Shown one piece after another: positions 1 through 13,254 of a stretch of DNA of 64,000 nucleotides (its first letter is position 1; every line of letters begins with the position of its first letter). The notes under the pieces are model-generated. The model was not told the DNA's origin and searched no databases. It saw only the letters and a program-made list of their open reading frames with translations. Location: the NCBI GenBank assembly GCA_030770425.1, contig JASJFT010000188.1:1-64000 (forward strand), written 5' to 3'. This DNA is from Darksidea phi. Taxonomy: Eukaryota; Ascomycota; Dothideomycetes; Pleosporales; Lentitheciaceae. The position numbers and the translations under genes are program-made.

Positions 1-1040
1 TAACGTAGCCAGAGTGGCCCTCGAGCGTGCTGCGGTACGCCCCCGTCTCTACGTCCCACACCCGCACCGTCTTATCGTGCGAGGCGGACGCGACCAGCTT
101 CCCGTCTGGCGAGAAGGCTACCGCGCTGACCTCACTAAAGTGGCCCTCGAGCGTACTACGGTACGCCCCCGTCTCCGCGTCCCACAGCCGCACCGTCCTA
201 TCGCGCGAGGCGGACGCGACCAGCTTCCCGTCTGGCGAGAAGACCACCGCCCAGATAATCTCGGAGTGGCCCTCGAGCGTACTACGGTGCACCCCCGTCT
301 CCGCGTCCCACAGCCGTACCGCGTTGTCATCCGAGGCGGACGCGACCAGCTTCCTGTCTGGCGAGAAGGCCACCGCGGTAACGTAGCCAGAGTGGCCCTC
401 GAGCGTGCTGCGGTACGCCCCCGTCTCTACGTCCCACACCCGCACCGTCTTATCGCACGAGGCGGATGCGACCAGCTTCGCGTCTGGCGAGAAGGCCACC
501 TCAGTAACCCAGTCAGAGTGGCCCTCGAGCGTGCTGCGGTGCGCCCCTGTTTCCGCGTCCCACAGCCGTACCGCGTTGTCACTCGAGGCGGACGCGACCA
601 GCTTCCCGTTTGGCGAGAAGGCCACCGCGCTGACCTCACTAAAGTGGCCCTCGAACGTACTACGGTGCACCCCCGTTTCCGCGTCCCACAGCCGTACCGC
701 GTTGTCACCCGAGACGGACGCGACCAGCTTCCCGTCTGGCGAGAAGGCCACCTCGGTAACCCAGTTAGAGTGGCCCTCGAGCGTGCTGCGGTGCGCCCCT
801 GTTTCCGCATCCCACACCCGCACCGTCCTATCGCGCGAGGCGGATGCGACCAGCTTCCCGTCTGGCGAGAAGGCCACCTCAGTAACCCAGTTAGAGTGGC
901 CCTCGAGCGTGCTGCGGTGCGCCCCTGTTTCCGCATTCCACAGCCGCACCGTCCTATCGCGCGAGGCGGACGCAACCAGCTTCCCGTCTGGCGAGAAGGC
1001 CACCTGGGTAACCCGGTCAGAGTGGCCCTCGAGCGTGCTG
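1..1040 (-). repeat. 126-bp tandem WD40-coding repeats
   Basis: About 8.2 direct units of 126 bp (42 codons), each with [16 protein letters not shown] and RLWD/RVWD. Units are nearly identical except at a few codons: after LEGH (SDWV, SNWV, FSEV, SGYV, SEII) and in the SxDxxV loop (SRDRTV, SGDNAV, SSDNAV, SCDKTV, SDDNAV, SHDKTV). Because the unit is a multiple of three, long spurious open frames appear on both strands. Confidence 0.95.
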
Positions 1041-3372
1041 CGACATGCATTCCAATCTGTTTCCCTCGACACCATCTTGATATCCTGAGGGGCTCGGTTC
1101 TCGAAAGCTTGGCGTATCAAACTTTTCTCTGGCGCGAACGTAAGTGCAGAATAATAAAGCTGTAATGGAGCGTCTACTGCTATAGATTGAAACCGTAGGA
1201 CGAATCGCTTAGCGTCTCCAAGATAAGTAGGAATAATGCTTGCTGATGGCTATATTATATGTTAGTATAGCTTTGAGGAGTTCTTTTGGTAGAGATCCTA
1301 CAGTTGCAAGAGTTTGGAGCCTGTCAAGTAAGTCAACGCATCTGCTTAACTCTCTCATAAGGCTCATAGCTTCGAGCCAATGTAGGAAATGCTTCTGTAG
1401 AAAGACGTGTGTTGCATCTCCGTCACCTATCTTTTCCTGACTTTGTTCGATATGACTGACCCAGTAACGACACGCATACTGCAGCTCGGGTGACAAACTG
1501 CTGGTGATTATCCCGTCGCCGATCTCACTTCTCATAGTTCCGGGTCCTGGTAGGTTGCATATGTTCTGACGTAGGCCATCTGGCCTAGACATGAGCTCAA
1601 GACAGGAAGACGCGAGACTACTATGCGTATCTCTCGCATCTATCCAGAACTGGCTCTTACCCTGTCTCTGGCGATCAACAAGGAAGTCGCGGAAAGACAA
1701 GTGGAGCAGCCTGACGGGCACGTCTTGACTATTAGGAACACTGAGGACAGAGTGCAAAGCATCTAGCCGACACTCTACCTCTGACTGCGGGACTTGCAGG
1801 AGACGTGCAAGAGAGGCAATAGAGAGCGGGCTCTCTAGTACAACAATGCTGCCTACGAGTTTCTGGAACGCATGGAGCCACGTTTCCTCCTCATCTTCCT
1901 CCTGTTCGGCAAGCAGCTGTTCGAGAATAGGAAGGTATGTTCGATCAAGCTGTGAAAAGGTCGACTTTTGATACCCGAGCACCTTCCTCAGGTATCCTTC
2001 AGGGTGACCGCCTTTTGTGCCGATGTATCGGCATACAGTAGCAGCAAAGATGAATAGCGGCACAGCTAGCTCGACCAGGGCCTGGATCTGATCTGTTGTG
2101 GGCCAGTCCGGAGATAGCATGCGCGCTTGGCGTATTGCACTAAGCTCGTGCTCGTAAAAGAGACGTATATCGTGTTCGATAGTGTTCTTTGCAACTTCAT
2201 GAAGGACGAGGTCTTGGTACGTTCCGTTCGACATCTGCTTGAAGCCAAGACGAATGTGGAGCTCTGGCCTGCTCGTGACTAAGACTCGCAACGATACTGG
2301 CTGTATGTGCTTAGTTTGAGTGAGAAGCTGGAGTATGGCTCGAATGTCTTCTTCCCTCTCGCATTCGTCTAATGCGTCGATGACTATTACCCATGCAAGA
2401 ATAGTCGAGTGTGTTTGTTGCAACCCCGAGAGTGGATGGAGTATGAGTTTCTCAAATTGATCTTTCAATGCTCTTTGTGACACGGCCGAGTCTTCATTGA
2501 GTGCTTTCCTGATGCCCGGCAGCATGCCTGGCTCGCGCGCAACCAGGTCGGTAGCGATGGTACTGAAAAACCGGGAGGCGTTACCTCGCTCACCCTCGCC
2601 CTTTTTGAAGAAGAAACTCGCGCCCAGCTGACCGGCTTCAGCTAAGTCTTGAGCAACAGTGCGCGCAATCGTTGACTTCCCTGTGCCAGCCATGCCACAC
2701 AACCAGAATATGGTTTTACTATCCTTGTTGTTTGCCCATTCTCTGATGGTCGTCAGCAGCTCGGTGCGGGTGTTCGGCAGGCATCGTGCGTTGTGCTCTT
2801 CGGCGTGCGTGTTGAAGGAAGCGCCTGTTGCGACAGGCAGTTTGGTTAGGTTTAGCTGTTGGCTTATATCAGCCACAAGGACTCTATATAATCGGTGAGA
2901 CGCTGTGCTTGTGGACGGTAGGCCTGAGTGTAGAGGCTTACGTCTGATCAACTTGGAGCGCAAGGCTAAAAGTGTGCCCGTATTTCTCAAGATTCTGAAC
3001 CGTCTTCTCTACCTCTTTGCTCGTGAAGGGCCATTTTAAGGCTCGGAAACCAAATTGCTGCATTGCTTTACGACGCCTGCTGGGCTCAAGTTTGGCCTGG
3101 AGAATAGCCTCGAGCTCTTTCAACTCCTGCGAACATCTTTGGAGCGGGTCCAGCAATGTGTTTGTAGTAGGGAGCTGCGACTTGCCCTGCTTATCTAGAA
3201 GCTGTTGAAGCTTCTCGAGTATATTCTTGGTATCGTTAACCTTTCGATGGAGGCGCTCGATATCGCCCTTTGCGTGCTTGACCTCGACCGAGTACTGTAG
3301 GCAGAGCGACGCGACCCTGGCGGATATGTCGACGACAGCGATCACGCTTGCCGCTCCTGAAAGGCCGTCCAT
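1..3372 (-). CDS. NACHT-WD40 NLR (HET-E/HNWD type), 3' end outside the window
   Basis: Cytoplasmic STAND NTPase of the fungal NLR class, whose members act in heterokaryon incompatibility and non-self recognition. Model: exons 3372-2942, 2883-1302 and 1249 to beyond base 1, with introns of 58 bp (2884-2941, GTAAGC donor) and 52 bp (1250-1301, GTAGGA donor, CTAAC branch). Phases agree. Residues 1-144 form the helical N-terminal domain typical of these proteins, starting [14 protein letters not shown]. The NACHT P-loop GMAGTGKST lies near residue 207 and a Walker B-like VIVIDALDE near 300. The second intron restores [10 protein letters not shown] and [12 protein letters not shown], hallmarks of the linker before WD40 repeats; without it the frame stops at 1209. 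Eight full WD40 units and part of a ninth follow to the window edge with no stop. Function in recognition is inferred from the family. Confidence 0.9.
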
Positions 3373-4852
3373 GATGCGGTGCGCTGTCTGCTCGACGGCG
3401 GACGTGGCTCACTCGTAAAGCCGCGACATCACTCTGTGGGTGTGAAAGATGTTGCCGTTCACCTTGAGTGCGGCGAGGCTGAGAAGGCTGCTGCGGCTGA
3501 ACGCTGGACGCTGCAGTGTCGACGTGGGCTGGCAGCACTGTACTGCGCTAGCGAAGGCCTCACACAGCTCGTGTCAGATTATTACCTAAGCTAGAATACA
3601 TTGTATTAAAAGCCGCTTTGGGTGATCTGGGCAACGACCAGTCCGCGCTCTCATTGGACCGCTCTCACTAGAGGTACCGACCGGGGGTACCGTCCTACGT
3701 AAATTGAGCGCTGTCCTCAGCCTTACGGCTAATCATTACTTCTCGGTAGTGCGGAGCGCTCTCCTTGCTTCGACAGAGATGCTCGACATGTTGCGACAGC
3801 AATAAGATCTTAGTAGTAGTCTTCTAGCATAGCAGGCTGAATTTCGCTTAGATAGAAGCACTTTGCGAATCGTGTAAGATGACTTCGGCGCGGGCGTAAT
3901 TTTGAGTAAGAAGCGATACTCCGTTGAAGGAATAGTCCTGGAATCAGGCCCAAGTTGAATATGATCGAATTAACGACGTGTGGAGAAGCTGTGCTGCTTC
4001 AAAATCGAAGTACCTACGATTTGTTCCGTTACGGCGGTTGTTCCGTTACGATTGGACGCACGTACCATGGGGTCGCTAAAACGCGTGACGTCAGCTCAGC
4101 CGACCGCGCTAAAACCTCGCTTAACCTTTTCTAGCTTAGCCCACCAATAGAAATTTTAGGCTACTAGATAAAAGATTTAGGCCTCTCTTCCATAAGGCCG
4201 TAATATAAGCCTTAGGCAACGACTATAACCAACAAACTTCGTGCGTTTTAAGGTATTCGTGAAGGAATAACTTTTTTATATTAGCTTTAGGTTATTCCCC
4301 GAGATTGAGGACGCGGTGGCTGCTTCTCATCCGATACTTGCCGCCTGTATGACGGACAATAAACCACTAGCGGCGCAGCACGCGGTCACTGACTGACATA
4401 TCACCTGATTGCTGCAAATTCCAAGCGTTTCTCGCTATTTTCGTAACACGAGAGTCTTCCGGAAATCATGATGTAGGCGGGATATATGGTTGTTTACGTG
4501 GGCTGGTTACCGCGGGCGGCGAGAGGGAAAGAGTTTGGCGTGCACGGTAAGGTCAGTCACAGTCAAGGAAAGAAAAGGAAACTGTGGCTGCCGCCATGTA
4601 AACCGATCATTCACTTTGAATATTACTAGTACCCTCGCTCTTTCACTTCGAATCTTGCCGGTACCCTCCCTCCTTTACGTTAAATCTTTTTAGTACCCTG
4701 GCTCTTTTGCTATAAAATCTTACGAGTACCCTCGCTCTATTGCTTGATCACGACAACTTATAAATTGGTTCGCATTAGCAGGTACAAAACCCTTATCGTG
4801 TGCACCGAATCAATCACTAACTCGAGGCATTAGTCTGCCTGCCATATTCATT
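3373..4852. other. Intergenic, no gene seen
   Basis: No convincing coding frame. The stretch 4130-4300 is AT-rich and looks like eroded repeat DNA. At 4620-4745 there are about four degenerate copies of a 35-40 bp unit built around 'agtaccctcgctcttt'. Confidence 0.5.
4620..4745. repeat. Degenerate 35-40 bp tandem repeat
   Basis: Four successive blocks share the core 'agtaccctcgctctt' (variants 'ggtaccctccctcctt' and 'agtaccctggctcttt') separated by an 'aatctt' segment. It lies just upstream of the small gene at 4853. Confidence 0.6.
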
Positions 4853-5353
4853 ATGTCCCCTTGTGCGACACCTAGTCGCTTAGCTAAGGCGGAGAAAGCC
4901 GGCAAAGTTCTGGTTGTGGAGATGAACGACGTCAAGTTTGTTGCATTTCGCAAAACGGACGCTATCGGAACAAGAGACCTTGCAGGCTGCTCTGTGGTCG
5001 TCATTGCCTCCGGGTACGGTGCGATTTTGGCCCATATTCCACCTCGCCCAATCCCTGATACGTCGCCGACCGACCCTGAAGCTGGATCTCAAAACGTACG
5101 GCGACTCATGAAGTGCGTTGAAAGCTTGTATGGTCAATTACCAAAGAACTTTACGAATCCATGGACAGCATACGCCTGCTTTGCCATTCGCGGGGAAGGT
5201 ATTGCTTTGCCCCACCAGAAAGAAATCATTGAGGATTATATCATCAAAATGGGATTGGAACCCTTCAAGACTATTTTTTACGTAACTGCACGCGATCCCG
5301 AAAATCCAGATCAGGGCATGCTTTTCGTAGACTCGTCCGAACAGGTCGGCTGA
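4853..5353 (+). CDS. Conserved fungal protein of unknown function, possibly C-terminally truncated
   Basis: 166 codons starting at ATG 4853 with no introns needed. The central block DLAGCSVVVIASGYGAILAH followed by IPPRPIPD, and a later region with ALPHQKEIIEDYI, resemble a family of small uncharacterised Pezizomycotina proteins I recall but cannot name. No signal peptide or membrane segment is seen. The frame ends at TGA 5351-5353, but beyond it the same frame reads EPAVYLEGRR, like the PVVYVEDR-type ending I remember for the family. The stop may therefore have removed roughly the last 10-20 residues. That last point is inference from memory. Confidence 0.55.
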   Translation: MSPCATPSRLAKAEKAGKVLVVEMNDVKFVAFRKTDAIGTRDLAGCSVVVIASGYGAILAHIPPRPIPDTSPTDPEAGSQNVRRLMKCVESLYGQLPKNFTNPWTAYACFAIRGEGIALPHQKEIIEDYIIKMGLEPFKTIFYVTARDPENPDQGMLFVDSSEQVG

Positions 5354-6112
5354 GAACCCGCTGTCTACTTGGAAGGTCGTCGCCGAGTGTCGAGTGAGAC
5401 CGGCCCCGACGGCAAATCCAATAAAACCAGCTAACTCCATCCACCTAGATCCGGAGTTTGAATCGGGGACGCTATTACAAGTGAATGGTAAGAGACAGGG
5501 TTCAACAGGTCGCGTGGGCTCCTCCTTTACAATAGTACGTACGTTGCAGACAATGCTGGATATTATTGGTTCAAGTAAATGCCTTTCGTTGTGTAGCCAT
5601 GCAGTTATAGCTGGTCTAATTCATGATGCTCATAAGCAACACACTCACCTCTGCCTCTCTCCCCCATTCCGTAGATAGTAGACACAAGATGACTCACCCC
5701 ATTTCCTTCGAGGGGATGTCTCCAAAGCGATACCCCCTTCTTACTTTCGAAGCGGTGTGGGCGGTTCCTAATTTGCAACGTTCCGTCACGGATGTACTAG
5801 CAAGCGGAGATCCGACGTGCATATGCTGCTGCTTCTGTTTGACTTAAGGGCGGCATGGCGAGAGGTTTTTTGCCCTTTTCAATTGTGATAGGCTCCCGAG
5901 ACTTCTCCGCAGCTCACTACGCCCGCCTGCCCGCAACGATGGACGAGGTCGACAACAGCAGCAGCAACCACCATCTCAAAGTCACCAGAGGATGGTACTG
6001 AACGTGCTTATGCCCCAGCTCCGAAATTAAATACTATTAAAAATACTTAGAGTTGCCCCTGTCTCTTCCACCTTATTGTAGCTTTAAGGTGGCTATACTG
6101 TCTTGGTGAGAA
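5354..6112. other. Intergenic, no gene seen
   Basis: Only short frames without family-like features. It separates the small gene from the 3' end of the decayed FHA copy. Confidence 0.5.
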
Positions 6113-6625
6113 TCAGTCATGTGGGAGTATTAGTACATAGTCCCGACTGCTTCCACCAACCTTAATTACAGTACTTCTTTGTGCCTCATTTCTACATAGC
6201 GGCTACTCTCAATACGCTCTCTACTGACACTTGTCCTGTTGACGCCGTCCAGATCGATCAAGTAGAGTCTGACATTGTTCCTGTCCCTATCCTCCATTGG
6301 CTCCCATTCTTCTTTCTTCTCATCTCACCTCATCTCTCCTCATAGTGTATTTAAACTGTAGAGCCGCATGTTGACCGCTGCAGCTCGGACGTGGTGTCAC
6401 CACATCAACAACCCTTTCTTCGCGACCCAAAAGCCAAACACTTCGCTCCCACAGTTTAATATCCTCCAGTATGTCATCGCCTCTGAATATATAAAGTCGC
6501 AATGCCTGTATTGATGGTGGCTTCTGAGCTTCTGCTGGCTCGTTGTACTTAAGAACAATGTTCGGACATTCCATCATATTTCTCCCTATGGTCTGCGATG
6601 CGCCGGGTAGGGCGTTCCCGCCCTT
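6113..6625 (-). pseudogene. Decayed FHA domain of SNIP1/Pml1 type
   Basis: Reading the minus strand downward from about 6625, translation gives NIVLKYNEPAEAQKPP, then RLYIFRGDDILE, SVWLLGRE and PSCSGQHAALQFKY. These are the strands of the FHA domain of SNIP1/Pml1, a RES-complex splicing factor. A stop (TGA at 6320) and a frame change follow. A second block then gives LYLIDLDG and SSRYVEMRHKEVL, then a stop, another frame change and RDYVLILPHD before a final TGA at 6113-6115. The whole FHA domain is present but broken by at least two stops and two shifts. The arginine/serine-rich N-terminus usual in SNIP1 is missing; the segment joins directly to the RING-protein remnant upstream. Confidence 0.8.
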
Positions 6626-7330
6626 ATACTGAACATTGAAGTCCCATGCGCTCAACGACTCGTAAAGGCTCCTGAGTCAGGCCTTAAGTTGGCGTAAAAA
6701 GAGCTGAGTATTCTTGCGGCCAAGAAATCCTTGAATCAAGTTTACGGCATGGCCGGCGCTGTCCTGAATATCCACCCTCTTAAGGATTGCGATGATGTAC
6801 TCAATCAAGAACCCCATATTATTTTGTCTGCGCCCGCCGGTAGGTTCGCGATTGTCTTGTAAGTCGCCAGCTGTGTTCAGAAATTGGAAGACCCGTAGCT
6901 CGCGGCGAAGCCACATTCTAGCTCGAGATATGAGCTCGGGGTCTGTCACGAACAATTGTGGAAATAGCTCCTGTAGTTCGATTCTGTAAGTTGTCGCTTA
7001 TTCCAACCGACATGGAGAGAGTAAAGGTTGTGGCGGTAGACAAAGCGTCGTCTTTGAACGGCATTATCCTCGTATGGCAACCGTGCCCGTGCCGAGTCAT
7101 CAGACCCTTCGGATTGTTCCGGGAGTCTGTAGACCTTTCCCTGCTTCTCGTTCTCACTCAGCTCGTATTAGACTTCGTGGATATCGCTGTTGCATAACGG
7201 GCAAGTTGCTCGCTGTTCCAGCCATGTGACTAGGCAGAGAAAATCGAAATTGCTGTGTCGGCAAGGTCGTGCTTCGCACTGGTCAACAAGATCGCCAAGA
7301 CAGATTATGCAGCGTTCAGTAGACTCGCTG
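6626..7330 (-). pseudogene. Decayed Topors-like RING E3 ligase
   Basis: The minus strand near 7310-7180 encodes a RING: ERCIICLGDL, CRHSNFDFLCLVTWLEQ and RATCPLCNSDI, as in fungal Topors/ICP0-type E3 ligases. It is followed by the family block FVYRHNLYSLHVG and by DPELISRARMWLRRELRVF. Lesions: TAA at 7168-7170 just after the RING (an Arg position in relatives, as I recall), a one-base deletion near 6980 that shifts NYR to ELFPQLF, and TGA at 6677-6679 where relatives have Trp in AWLRSPY. After that stop the frame continues through SLSAWDFNVQY straight into the FHA remnant. No start codon region is recognisable. Clear pseudogene; the fusion to the FHA part may be ancestral or due to a deletion. 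Confidence 0.8.
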
Positions 7331-7686
7331 CCTGGTAGCTATGGGATCTGTTGAAGAGAGACATGAGGGCGCAGGTTTTCGGTGCTGCGTTGCATAACCA
7401 CAGCAAGCAACTGTGAAACAGTGCCGTCCTCAAGCCGAGGCGCATTAATCGATCCTGCAGAATTCGCTGATACGCGTCGTTCAGGGGAAAGAGCTGCGTT
7501 AAATACCCTTGAGATATATGTGCCAGGGAATACGGAATGGCGACCGAGGAAAGAGACTTTAAAGTATCTCAGGTACGTCCCGGGCGTTAGGCAACACCAA
7601 CCTTGGCGCTAGATTTCGACTCTTGTAATTCTCTCCTCACCCATCTCACACGTCACACACTTCCCTTTTGTGTATTAAGGACCAAA

Positions 7687-11202
<3,516 letters not shown>

Positions 11203-12284
11203 TGAAAAGCACACGCGACGATTCTATCTATCTCTTAAAACGCTTCTAATATATGATTTAGAAGAAACTTCCGCCGGTATTCCAGCTACCAAACTTAGTA
11301 ACGAAATGGACTTCGCGGGCCGCCTATCGAAGGACTAGTAAGCTCAATATACTCCCTATAGAATAAGACCTCGCTACGTAATATATCACAGTGAGGGCTC
11401 AAGGTGAATCACTGTGAGGAAATAGAAGTGAAGGCTGCGTTGATTGTGAAAGCTCTGTATGAGAGCAGCTTATATAGAACAGAATGAGGCGTAGCAGCCA
11501 GGAGCAGTCATGTGATCTCATCTGGTGTGTGAGCTAGCCTGATAGTCATAGATATGCCGGTCATGCTGGACGACGACGAGCTCAACGCTGCTGCATCTGA
11601 CGACGACCGCCGGGCTCTTGAGGCTCCTCCCCCAGCTCACTCTGATGACTTTCATCACTCCATCCCCGATGTTCCGACCCAGTCTGCCAGCGGTCGGATT
11701 GTAAACTCGGCCGCTGATGGCGCCGATGACGTCAATGGTGCTAATAGCAATCACGACCACAATGACCAGAACATCGGTCGCCATGGCCCAACCTTCCGCT
11801 GGCCATGTTCACGATGCTTATGCTGAGCGTGAGAGGACATCCAGCACACGTTCCGTGGGACATGATTCTGGAGAGCAGAAATGGCAAGGCCCGTCTTCTC
11901 CGCTTCTCCACTTCGCACCAACATCAGCGATGGGTATCCCTCGCTCACCGGCCCAAGCGAAGAATCGGTCTACGGTGAGACGTCTACTTGGAAGAGGACG
12001 GGCCTCTAAGTTGTGAGTTGCTATGGGAACCGACAGTGGTGCTAGTAACTAGCCTCAACGGAACCTTACTTGAGCGAGCTGAGGAATTGATCAAACGGGA
12101 ATACGGAGCAATCACTTGGGACAAGTGACTGGAAATGCAGGGGAGGGCGGATCGCCGCCGCCGCCGCGGCAAAGGTGGCATGGTTCGGTGAGGGAAGGGA
12201 AGACTGGGCTGACAGCCTAAAAAAGGGCAGGAAAAAGGAATAAATACGACGTTTTGCTACAGAATTGACCCGTATTTCTACTGA
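11203..12284. other. Intergenic, no gene supported
   Basis: Open frames on both strands at 11518-11826 (about 88-90 codons, plus-strand one acidic) show no family features and no splice support. Nothing else is recognised. Confidence 0.4.
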
Positions 12285-13166
12285 TTATTCTAGCAGGAGG
12301 TTAAGGTCATTGGCTACTTCGCTCGCAGACTTGTATCTGCCTCTCCAGCAATTCTGAACAACTTCGCCACCCACCCCTGGATCTAGGAGAGGGAAGTGCC
12401 CTTTTCGGTAAAGTTCCACAAACTTGGCTTCATCGTCGATGGTGTCGTATTGTGGGAATGGCCGATGCCCGGTTATGATATGATATATGGTGGATCCAAG
12501 GGCGAAAATGTCAGTCCTGATGTCCGCGAACTCTTTGTCACAACGAGGCATGAACGACTCTGCGTTCTCCGAAGCTCCCCCAGAAAGAAGGACTTCTCCT
12601 TCAGGCCCTAGCAACCTGCCCTGGAAGTCGCACAACTTGATGTGAAACTCGTCATCCAGAAGGATATTGCGGACATGGATGTCGCAGATTAGAACGTTGC
12701 TCTGATGAGCGTATGCAACGCCTTCTGCAGCCTCTTTTGCGAGCCGGATTTTCTCTTTAATCGGAATTTGCGTTTCTTTTAGATACTTTTCCACCGATCC
12801 ATTTGTTGCATATTCCAAAAGTAACCCGTCTTCGTGTTCGCCTTTGAATTCGATGATGCGAGGGTGCTTGCCGAGCCGTTGAAGTATTTTCGATTCAACG
12901 CCGAGAGCGTCCGAAGGTCCTTTGAAATGTGGGTACTTTAAGATTGTCGACTCGTCGACAAAGCCGATGTAGTGGTTACTGCCGGTGGTGATGATATGCT
13001 GCACTCCGTCAGGGAAATAGGGTACCACATAGATATCCCCATCCATTTTCAGATAGGAAATCGTGACATTGCACTCCCTTTGGTTTTGGCACGACGGGGC
13101 GTTCGATGAAAGCGAAGCAGAAACGGCTGAAAGCAATGCAAAGGCGGTGCGTTGCCCAAGCTGCAT
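12285..13166 (-). CDS. Atypical protein-kinase-like protein
   Basis: 293 codons without introns from ATG 13166. Belongs by pattern to a lineage-expanded group of fungal kinase-like proteins. The N-lobe has STILKYPHF, which supplies the Lys, and an Glu-containing VESKILQRLG. The catalytic loop reads LICDIHVRNILLDD, where canonical kinases have HRDxKxxN, so His-Arg is replaced by Cys with the Asp and Asn kept. The metal loop reads LCDFQGRLL, one residue off DFG. The tail has DIFALGSTIYHIITGHRPF. The first 24 residues (MQLGQRTAFALLSAVSASLS) are hydrophobic like a signal peptide; an alternative in-frame start at 13046 (MDGDIYVV) would remove them and leave the kinase-like domain whole. It is divergent from the Aim9-like gene, about 90 bp away if both longer starts are used. 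Confidence 0.75.
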   Translation of the reverse strand: MQLGQRTAFALLSAVSASLSSNAPSCQNQRECNVTISYLKMDGDIYVVPYFPDGVQHIITTGSNHYIGFVDESTILKYPHFKGPSDALGVESKILQRLGKHPRIIEFKGEHEDGLLLEYATNGSVEKYLKETQIPIKEKIRLAKEAAEGVAYAHQSNVLICDIHVRNILLDDEFHIKLCDFQGRLLGPEGEVLLSGGASENAESFMPRCDKEFADIRTDIFALGSTIYHIITGHRPFPQYDTIDDEAKFVELYRKGHFPLLDPGVGGEVVQNCWRGRYKSASEVANDLNLLLE

Positions 13167-13254
13167 GCCAAGAGAACTAGTGTCATCTAGGCTTGGTGCC
13201 GGGCGGAGTAAAACGCACCTTTCAGAGCTGACACAGTATTGTCAACAACCCACA

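Noticed and set aside
427..1050. Minus-strand frame of 207 codons in the same array
   Set aside because: Shifted frame of the WD40 coding sequence; it reads Arg/Ser-rich repeats without domain character.
14..1165. Long plus-strand open frame of 383 codons over the WD40 array
   Set aside because: It is the antisense of tandem 126-bp repeats; since the unit length is a multiple of three, stop-free frames propagate through every copy. The minus frame gives clear WD40 motifs.
11518..11826. Opposed frames of about 90 codons
   Set aside because: Neither has a recognisable domain; mutual overlap on opposite strands suggests a compositional artefact.
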